Below, piece by piece: positions 52,832 to 58,597 of a stretch of DNA of 58,597 nucleotides. Where the stretch lies: the NCBI GenBank assembly GCA_019359545.1, contig JAHHHB010000033.1, positions 1 to 58,597 on the forward strand, given 5' to 3'. Positions within the stretch are counted from its first letter, which is position 1. Every line of letters begins with the position of its first letter. Both the position numbers and the translations under genes were made by a program. The notes under the pieces are model-generated. The model saw only the letters and a list, made by a program, of their open reading frames with translations. It searched no databases and was not told the origin of the DNA. Source of the DNA: Desmonostoc geniculatum HA4340-LM1 (GTDB lineage: Bacteria; Cyanobacteriota; Cyanobacteriia; Cyanobacteriales; Nostocaceae).

Positions 52832-53344
52832 ATGACGCAGCCAAATATTCTGGAACTTGCAAAACAGGGAGATGTAGAGGCGATCGCATCTCTGATGAAC
52901 CGCCATCTACAACCCAAAGGGATCGCTGCAAAAGTTGCCTTCAAGGAAACTTGCTTAGAGATAATACTAGAATCTGCTGAAATACCAAATCAGGAAACCT
53001 GGGTTGCATTTATCCGTAGAGGGTTAACTAACTTAGGGGCTGCATCTGTTGAGAGAGTGAAGGTTTATGGACAGCACATAGATAAAGAGTTTCCAGCTTG
53101 GAGTCAAGAATTTGAGCTAGGCTTCGCAGAAGCTGAAGAAAATGATGAAGAGTCTTCTAGTAATTCTCAGATGCTAACTGTTTCTATTAACTTAAATGGT
53201 GATAGTGTTCGCCAATTAAAAAACCAAGAGTTTGAAAATATTGCAAATCAAATAATCAATGATATTTTATCATCTTGTAATGATATTTTGATTCAAAAAG
53301 TAAGCATTAGTAATGATAATTGTGTAATTTCAAAGGAACGTTAG
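52832..53344 (+). CDS. Hypothetical cyanobacterial protein with MTQPNI N-terminus
   Basis: 170 residues from ATG at 52832 (frame open 6 bases further). MTQPNILELAKQGDVEAIAS, LMNRHLQPKGIAAKVAFKET, then LEIILESAEIPNQETWVAFIR, VERVKVYGQHIDKEFPAWSQ. The first 95 residues match a domain common in cyanobacterial proteins of unknown function, here followed by an acidic linker and a second alpha-beta part (TVSINLNGDSVRQ). Adjacent to another gene starting MTQPNI, with a shared leader. No enzyme motif. Confidence 0.75.
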   Translation: MTQPNILELAKQGDVEAIASLMNRHLQPKGIAAKVAFKETCLEIILESAEIPNQETWVAFIRRGLTNLGAASVERVKVYGQHIDKEFPAWSQEFELGFAEAEENDEESSSNSQMLTVSINLNGDSVRQLKNQEFENIANQIINDILSSCNDILIQKVSISNDNCVISKER

Positions 53345-53515
53345 TATTCAATTTTCCTGACGATCCAGATGCGGATAAAGAGTCTAATCACAATAAAGAT
53401 AATCAATATATATTTTAAACATATAGTTATAAAATTTGTGAATATGTTGGTTTTGTCTGTAAATAGGGAATCCTAAGATAGACGATATTTTATCAGGTTT
53501 TCGCGTTTATTAGTT

Positions 53516-54652
53516 ATGACACAGCCTAATATTATGGAAGCTACTAAGCAAAAACTACAAAAATTCCACTGGCCTTTATGGTTTCCTTATCCTAGTTCTT
53601 GGCTAAAAGCATTGATTTTGGCTTTATTGTTGAAAGTTATTATATTTGTAGTTGATAGTACAGGAAAGGTAGGCTACCGGATCGCATATTTTGTAAACAG
53701 CTTAGAATTATTTGTTATGTTTACAATACTGTTAATTCTCTCTCCAATTATAATAATTACTTTTACCCATCACTGTCTACACTTGCTTATTAGTCGGTTT
53801 ATATCAGAAATTCAAGCACCAGAAATAGGTAAAACGCAAGGATTTTTTCCAGGAATCATGAGCTGGTGGGAAGGATTATACGCTTGGCTTGTGATTGTGA
53901 TTTCTACACTGATAGCAACTTTTTTTTGTACAATATTTTTGCCCGATTTTAATCTGAGCTATGCCCAACCACTTGAATATTACAGAGGGTTTCACAATAA
54001 AATAATAGTACTATTTGGCTTGTTTTATATTTTGACTGGGGCACTCATTTATCAAATTGAATATTTAGTAAGACAGCGAATAATATCTGCATATTCTGGC
54101 AATAAAGCAACAGGCACAAATAAATCTAATACAGATTTAAAGACAGACACAGAACTTAATAGATTGGGCGTAGAGATGGATGTAAACAAAATAAAATCAA
54201 ATGAGCAAGAAACTAAAACTACCAATAATCGACGAAAATATCGTAATATAAATAAATATTGGCTGCTGTTTTTTTTGATATTTTTAATTTCTGTAGGAAT
54301 ATATCTATCTTCAGAAGTACTAGAAATATTTACCATATCTTCTAAAAATCAAACAGAGATACCATCAAAAACCGTATTAGTTACACCCTCACCAGTAACT
54401 TCAGAATCGCCGACTGTATTACTTCAAACTGATACCTTTCGAGAGGCAGTAAACAAGGCAATCAATGCAGCTAACCTGACTCAATCAGCAAAATCTCCAG
54501 ATGAATGGAAGACAGTTGTGAGTGAATGGCAAGGAGCGATCGCACTTATGAAAAATGTGCCATTTTCTAGCCCAAATTATGCAATAGCCCAGCAAAAAAT
54601 CATAGAATATCAAAAAAATCTCACCTACGCGCAGAAAAATACTGTTAAATAA
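53516..54652 (+). CDS. Five-helix membrane protein with MTQPNI N-terminus
   Basis: 378 residues, starting MTQPNIMEATKQKL. Hydrophobic segments: ALILALLLKVIIFVVDS, LFVMFTILLILSPIIIITF, LYAWLVIVISTLIATFFC, IIVLFGLFYILTGALIYQI and WLLFFLIFLISVGIYLSS. Between the fourth and fifth lies a polar charged loop. After the fifth is a Thr/Ser/Pro-rich stalk and a C-terminal helical domain (TFREAVNKAINAANLTQSA, SEWQGAIALMKNVP), which would face the periplasm. Function unknown. AT-rich, unlike the flanking genes. Confidence 0.75.
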   Translation: MTQPNIMEATKQKLQKFHWPLWFPYPSSWLKALILALLLKVIIFVVDSTGKVGYRIAYFVNSLELFVMFTILLILSPIIIITFTHHCLHLLISRFISEIQAPEIGKTQGFFPGIMSWWEGLYAWLVIVISTLIATFFCTIFLPDFNLSYAQPLEYYRGFHNKIIVLFGLFYILTGALIYQIEYLVRQRIISAYSGNKATGTNKSNTDLKTDTELNRLGVEMDVNKIKSNEQETKTTNNRRKYRNINKYWLLFFLIFLISVGIYLSSEVLEIFTISSKNQTEIPSKTVLVTPSPVTSESPTVLLQTDTFREAVNKAINAANLTQSAKSPDEWKTVVSEWQGAIALMKNVPFSSPNYAIAQQKIIEYQKNLTYAQKNTVK

Positions 54653-54782
54653 GTAAGGCGATCGCCTCTCAAAGCTAAACTAGAAAAAATAGTGCCGCAG
54701 CTACGCCCGTCGTAGACATCGCTGCTATTTCCACCTATCTTAATGAAATGCTATATTCTTACACTAATGAGGATAAATTATC

Positions 54783-55016
54783 ATGCTTAATGGACTTAGA
54801 CAAAAGGCCATAGTCAAACCTGGTGGTGTAGTAGAAATCTGCTCTCCAGAACTTCCAGCAGGTGCAACTGTCGAGGTAATAGTATTTCTAGAGTCACCTG
54901 CTAAGCATTCTGAAAAGCCTCTAACTAGCTTCATTGGATCTGCTAGAGGTAGTTTTGCCACGCCTGAAAACGTTGATGAGTTTATTCGCCAAGAACGGGA
55001 TGCATGGGAATTCTAG
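54783..55016 (+). CDS. VapB-like antitoxin
   Basis: 77 residues: AbrB-like swapped-hairpin opening (QKAIVKPGGVVEICSPELPA, GATVEVIVFLES) and a C-terminal tail SFIGSARGSFATPENVDEFI, RQERDAWEF. This tail is the standard toxin-embracing end of cyanobacterial antitoxins paired with PIN-domain VapC toxins. It overlaps the next frame by 13 bases, as expected for a vapBC operon. The toxin is destroyed, so this antitoxin is an orphan. Confidence 0.82.
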   Translation: MLNGLRQKAIVKPGGVVEICSPELPAGATVEVIVFLESPAKHSEKPLTSFIGSARGSFATPENVDEFIRQERDAWEF

Positions 55017-55066
55017 AGGCTATTCAAGGCACACGGATCTACCTAGATAAGCTGTTAAGCACCTAA
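55004..55066 (+). pseudogene. vapC: VapC (PIN-domain toxin) 5' remnant
   Basis: Starts MGILEAIQGTRIYLD, the usual N-terminus of PIN toxins (GTRxYLDTN...), then breaks after the first Asp to KLLST and a stop. Only 20 codons remain. The remaining 130 or so residues with the other catalytic acids are missing. A deletion evidently joined the gene to downstream sequence. The neighbouring repeat GGGGAGCAGAGGGGCAGAGG follows at about 55086. Confidence 0.8.
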
Positions 55067-55221
55067 TTTGCACATTTAGACAGCAGGGGAGCAGAGGGGC
55101 AGAGGGGCAGGGGAGAAGGATTGACGCTTTTTCTACAAAATCAACAATATGCAAGTTAAATGCGTATTAGCTTACCAACATTTGGATCTATATTCTCCGC
55201 AGCTAACATCTTTTTCTACCC

Positions 55222-56475
55222 TTACTCACTAGTTGCTGCTTCTAGCCAGACTTCCACATCATCTGCTAGCAACTTTTGTGCAGCTTCTAGCATTGATGCT
55301 GCAATGTCTTTGAGGTCTTCACGATTGTTCAAGTAAGTTTTCAAAGCTTCCATTGGATCAATACTACTACTGGCAGTCAATTCGGGAATTCGCGGTCGAG
55401 CCAATTGACTCACTAATTCTGCTTGGATGGTGTAGGTGTGAGCCAGATTTAAAGCAGTATGTATAGAGGAACTGTCAATTAAATCCATCTGTTCCGAGCG
55501 GAGTTTATAAATTAGCCGCACTACAGCATCTTCAATATCATACTTGGCGATCGCTTTCATTAATAGCGCTTGGGGATCTTCTGCTTTCGAGACATCCACC
55601 TCAATTGTGCAAAAGTCCCGAACTGGTAAGGGACAAAATTCCCACTCTGCTTTACCCCGCTCCAGTTCTATCATGACATAGCCTTTGTCTTCTTTCTCTT
55701 CACTAAAATCTACCCGCTCAATACTCCCTGGATAAATCACTGGCGGATTGTTGGATTTATTCAAATTTTGATGACGATGGACATGTCCTAACGCTACATA
55801 ATCAAAACAAGGTCGCGTCAATAAAGATAACGGTAGAGTAAAGCCTTTACCCACAGCCAAGTAGCGTTCTGCACCTAAGGTAGCATTATCAGCCATCAAG
55901 TGAGCCAAAAGCACAGTTGGCACATCGGGGTCAAGACGGCGAATTTCCCCTTCCAAAACAACTCGCAAGCGTTCCGTTAACAGTTCATTCACTTCTGCCA
56001 AGGACAAACCTTCAGTCTCTTGACGAGTCATCAACGTGGAACGAGTCAGCCAAGGAAGGGTAATTACTTGCACTTTGCCATTGGGGGTTTCGATGCAGTG
56101 TGTAGTCAAGGTATCACCAACAAGAAAACCAGGCACCCCCAAGGTGCGGTAAATACATAAACTCGCGCCTCCTAGTCCTTGGGAATGTTGGTCGTGATTC
56201 CCCACTAACAGCACTGTGGGAATATTCGCATCTACGAGACGGCGAAATTGGGTAGCAAAAGCTTGTTGTACATAGGGTGGTGGTGTCGCATCCGGAAAAG
56301 CATCGCCACCAAATATCACTAAATCTACGGCATCTGCGATCGCTCGGTCAATACATTGAGATAATGTATTGACAAAATCCTCCAATCGTGTATTTAACCC
56401 AGTTAGCGGATTAATTCGTCCGTGGGAAAAGCCGCTTCCCATGTGGATATCGGAAAGGTGGAGGATTTTGATCAT
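55222..56475 (-). CDS. sbcD: Exonuclease SbcCD subunit D (SbcD/Mre11-like)
   Basis: 417 residues of the Mre11/SbcD metallophosphatase family, which cuts DNA hairpins and protein-blocked ends with the SMC-like ATPase SbcC. Metal-binding motifs: HLSDIHMG, GGDAFPD, VLLVGNHDQHSQG, LLAHLM and ALGHVHRHQ, with PGSIERVDFSEE after. C-terminal capping region ends about 410. No sbcC is next to it. HIP1 sites fall inside the gene. Housekeeping repair function. Confidence 0.93.
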   Translation of the reverse strand: MIKILHLSDIHMGSGFSHGRINPLTGLNTRLEDFVNTLSQCIDRAIADAVDLVIFGGDAFPDATPPPYVQQAFATQFRRLVDANIPTVLLVGNHDQHSQGLGGASLCIYRTLGVPGFLVGDTLTTHCIETPNGKVQVITLPWLTRSTLMTRQETEGLSLAEVNELLTERLRVVLEGEIRRLDPDVPTVLLAHLMADNATLGAERYLAVGKGFTLPLSLLTRPCFDYVALGHVHRHQNLNKSNNPPVIYPGSIERVDFSEEKEDKGYVMIELERGKAEWEFCPLPVRDFCTIEVDVSKAEDPQALLMKAIAKYDIEDAVVRLIYKLRSEQMDLIDSSSIHTALNLAHTYTIQAELVSQLARPRIPELTASSSIDPMEALKTYLNNREDLKDIAASMLEAAQKLLADDVEVWLEAATSE

Positions 56476-56585
56476 ATTTGTCCTTTGTCCTTAGTCATTT
56501 GTCCTTGAGGTTTTGATTTCACAAAGCCCGATATCAGACTTATCTCTTTGTCTAATACTAATGACAAATGACTAATGACCAGTGA

Positions 56586-57311
56586 CTAAATATGAATTCC
56601 ACATTCTGTTTTATTGCTTCCCCGCCACCGTCCGGCGCGTTCGTCTTCGCCTTCACCTACTTTTGTGGTGATGGGTTTGTCGCCGATGCTGGGATAACCT
56701 TGGTCGTGTAGGGGATTGTAAATAACTCCATGTTCAGCTACGTAAAGCCAGCTGTCTTTGCGTGTCCAGGTAGCTATGGGATTTACTTTCAAACGACCCT
56801 TGCCGTCGAATTCAAATATGGGCATATTAGCACGGGTTACTGCTTGGTCGCGGCGGCGTCCAGTAATCCAAGCCACGCTGTTGAGTTCGTCTAAACCCCG
56901 TAGCAGTGGTTCAATTTTGGTAATGTCGTGGAATTTGAGAATATCTTTGTCCCAGAGTGCATCGCCAAATTTGGCTTCAAAAGCTGCGGGGCTATCCGCT
57001 TGTAGAGTTTTGTAAGTTTGCAGATCCAGATTGTATATTTGTTTGGCTTTAGCAACTAGTTCTAGGGTTTCGTCGAAGTGGTACAGGGTATCGAGAAATA
57101 TCACAGGAACCGGAAACTTCAGTTCGCTGTAAAGAATATGGGTAATTACCATGTCATCCACATTAAAGGCGCTGGTTTGCACCAGTCCCGTTGGGATATT
57201 TTCTACAGACCATGCCAAGATTTGTTTTGGAGTGGCAGTTTCAAATTCTTGATTTAATTTTTCTAAGTCAAAGGCGATCGTTTCGTTTTTAGATGCTGTG
57301 GAAGCTGTCAT
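56586..57311 (-). CDS. cysH: Phosphoadenylyl-sulfate (PAPS) reductase
   Basis: 241 residues reducing PAPS to sulfite with thioredoxin, in assimilatory sulfate reduction. Features: QTSAFNVDDMVITHI, VIFLDTLYHFDET, the PAPS-loop-like WITGRRRDQAVTRANMP, ATWTRKDSWLYV and the terminal catalytic-Cys tail KTECGIHI. The paired CC...CxxC cysteines of APS reductases with an Fe-S cluster are absent, so it is of the PAPS type. Single gene. Confidence 0.95.
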   Translation of the reverse strand: MTASTASKNETIAFDLEKLNQEFETATPKQILAWSVENIPTGLVQTSAFNVDDMVITHILYSELKFPVPVIFLDTLYHFDETLELVAKAKQIYNLDLQTYKTLQADSPAAFEAKFGDALWDKDILKFHDITKIEPLLRGLDELNSVAWITGRRRDQAVTRANMPIFEFDGKGRLKVNPIATWTRKDSWLYVAEHGVIYNPLHDQGYPSIGDKPITTKVGEGEDERAGRWRGSNKTECGIHI

Positions 57312-57638
57312 GATAATTTTCTATTCAAATAATTTCTACCTTGATTAAGATTTATTTTACTGCATAAAGGCTCATATTCCGCTAGGAGATCAGGTAATTA
57401 TTTGTGGGTATGGGAGATAGAGAGCAGAGGGGAAAGAGGTAATTTTTCATTCTCCCCCTTGCTCCCTACCCCTCTAGCTTTTGTCAATGACCAATATCAG
57501 TAAAAACTACTATATTAGTAAATACTGTAGTTTTTACTAAGAGATATTACGGTAATTTAAGTTTTACAGGCTTTTTATGGACATATATACTGATTTTGAT
57601 ATGGTTAAGAAACAATTAATAAAAGGGATTTTACTTAA
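57312..57638. other. Control region between cysH and the small ORF
   Basis: 327 bases. The perfect inverted repeat at 57499-57538 is the main feature. GAGCAGAGGGGAAAGAGG and CCCCCTTGCTCCC form another imperfect inverted pair around 57421-57470. Two genes diverge from here, so both promoters should be inside. No coding frame seen. Confidence 0.5.
57499..57538. promoter_or_regulatory. Nested inverted repeat, operator or hairpin candidate
   Basis: AGTAAAAACTAC (57499-57510) and GTAGTTTTTACT (57527-57538) are a perfect 12-base inverted repeat. Between them sits a second small palindrome AGTAAATACT (about 57517-57526). The nested, AT-rich symmetry fits an operator for a dimeric repressor or a long transcript hairpin. 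It lies 190 bases upstream of cysH and 100 bases upstream of the small ORF. Confidence 0.6.
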
Positions 57639-57743
57639 ATGAAGAATTCAAAAATCCGCAATCCATTAAGTGAATCTATAGTTATGGGCGCTTTAATCGC
57701 GTTGACCAGCGTTAGTATTATCACGATCATGAACGCTTTCTAA
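57639..57743 (+). CDS. Small hydrophobic protein, 34 residues
   Basis: ATG at 57639, with AAAGGGAT 10-17 bases upstream. Encodes MKNSKIRNPLSESI, then one hydrophobic helix VMGALIALTSVSIITIM, ending NAF. A strong terminator follows 39 bases later. The promoter-to-terminator unit suggests a real small membrane protein. I do not recognise it as a known photosystem subunit. Confidence 0.55.
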   Translation: MKNSKIRNPLSESIVMGALIALTSVSIITIMNAF

Positions 57744-57782
57744 GATAAAAAATTCTAATTTTAGCAACAAAAGTTTACATAG

Positions 57783-57809
57783 CCCTGCTCAAAACTGAGT
57801 AGGGTTTTT
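57783..57809 (+). terminator. Rho-independent terminator
   Basis: Stem CCCTGCTCA (57783-57791), loop AAAC, stem TGAGTAGGG (57796-57804), then TTTTT. One G-T wobble in nine pairs. Closes the small ORF's transcript. Confidence 0.85.
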
Positions 57810-57888
57810 GCATTTTGTTTACATCTCCACCCTCCAGCACCAGTACGTAAATAGAGCAACCACTTAAAAACCCTAAAAAGCCATTCGA

Positions 57889-58209
57889 TTGATGGAACAA
57901 GGAGCAGTCAAGCGTTCTGGTCGGGGTCGTCCGCGTTTACGTCCTTTGAGATTGGTTGGAGACAAAGGCTATACAGGTCGTCGAATACGTAATTACTTAC
58001 GCCGTCGTGGTATTCGTCTTACTATCCCACGACTCTCAAATGAACCACGTCGAGGTTATTTTAGCCGTGAAATCTATCGTCAAAGCAACATTGTTGAACG
58101 CGCTATCAACCGACTCAAGCAATTTCGACGGATTGCTACCCGATACGAGAAACTTGCTGCAAATTATACAGCCATGATTACGATCGCCTCCATTCTCTTG
58201 TGGTTATAG
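57889..58209 (+). pseudogene. IS5-family transposase, 3' remnant
   Basis: About 106 codons of the C-terminal half: GRGRPRLRPLRLVGDKGYTG (second catalytic Asp in VGDKGY), a Lys/Arg-rich stretch, RQSNIVERAINRLKQFRRIATRYEKL (catalytic Glu in VER, the typical IS5/IS427 signature), and AMITIASILLWL. The N-terminus with the first catalytic Asp is missing. The open frame starts at an unfavourable TTG. The ends of the element are not identified. It is a dead insertion sequence next to psbA. Confidence 0.88.
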
Positions 58210-58273
58210 TTTGAAAACACGCCTTAGCCCTATAAGCGTACCTTCACCCCCAATTTTAAATTGACACTAAAAA

Positions 58274-58300
58274 GCGCCCCCCTTTCGGAGAGCGCTTTTT
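58274..58300 (-). terminator. psbA rho-independent terminator
   Basis: On the minus strand GCGCTCTCC, loop GAAA, GGGGGGCGC, then TTTTT. Nine pairs with two G-T wobbles and a GNRA loop directed at the psbA transcript. Flanking A and T tracts make it work weakly in both directions. Confidence 0.88.
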
Positions 58301-58334
58301 ATTCTATTTAATTTTCACTTGACTTGAGTAGCGA

Positions 58335-58597
<263 letters not shown>

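Overview
The window reads as chromosome of a filamentous, probably heterocyst-forming cyanobacterium (Nostocales: Nostoc, Tolypothrix, Calothrix and relatives). Evidence: a psbA (photosystem II D1) 3' end at the right edge, dense GCGATCGC (HIP1) octamers, heptamer repeats of the TCATTGG/CATTTGT and TAATTCG type between genes, a Ycf23-like protein, three Uma2-family proteins, and many small palindromic and MITE-like elements. The genus is inference; no rRNA or tRNA gene was recognised.

Layout. 1-480: an open frame running off the left edge and a cas2 remnant that has lost its start. 576-5583: a bicupin, an NTF2-like protein, an unknown protein and a large hybrid histidine kinase. 5988-8538: a three-gene polysaccharide operon (two family-2 glycosyltransferases and a WcaF-like acetyltransferase). 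8673-13440: unknown protein, cobU, a cyanobacterial hypothetical, a TerB-like protein with a 45-residue membrane protein upstream, and a histone-deacetylase-family amidohydrolase. 13639-23020: methyltransferase, two divergent Uma2 genes, ycf23-like gene, DegT aminotransferase, FetB-like permease, a PD-(D/E)XK-like protein, a GST/GNAT operon and a LysR regulator. 23114-26447: hisS, a DUF3598-like protein and aroA. 26828-29855: a defence and toxin scrapyard with a RelE-type toxin and antitoxin, a type I restriction-modification locus broken by two deletions and a nonsense codon, and a chimeric membrane ORF.

30286-34846: a Uma2 gene, then a three-gene same-strand cluster (red chlorophyll catabolite reductase-like protein, nitrilase-fold protein lacking its catalytic Cys and Lys, aldehyde dehydrogenase), then a small ribbon-helix-helix protein. 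35506-44004: divergent pbpC and a 1942-residue alpha-2-macroglobulin-like lipoprotein without a thioester. 44667-48545: an island of small secreted proteins (three AbfB-type beta-trefoil paralogues, one ricin-type beta-trefoil lectin, one unknown) built in part by a local duplication at an offset of exactly 1830 bp. 48616-51748: an AAA-gene remnant split by a MITE with a clean 9-bp target duplication, then two FHA proteins, one fused to a flavin-dependent oxidoreductase. 51857-58597: endonuclease V, two hypotheticals that share a leader and N-terminus, a broken VapBC-type locus, sbcD, cysH, a 34-residue membrane ORF, an IS5-type transposase remnant and the psbA 3' end.

The two best candidates for an undescribed system are the RCCR-like/pseudo-nitrilase/aldehyde dehydrogenase cluster (31034-34481) and the FHA-Zn-ribbon/FHA-flavoprotein pair (49056-51748). 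The secreted beta-trefoil island is third. All three are inferred from gene content and need comparison across genomes.
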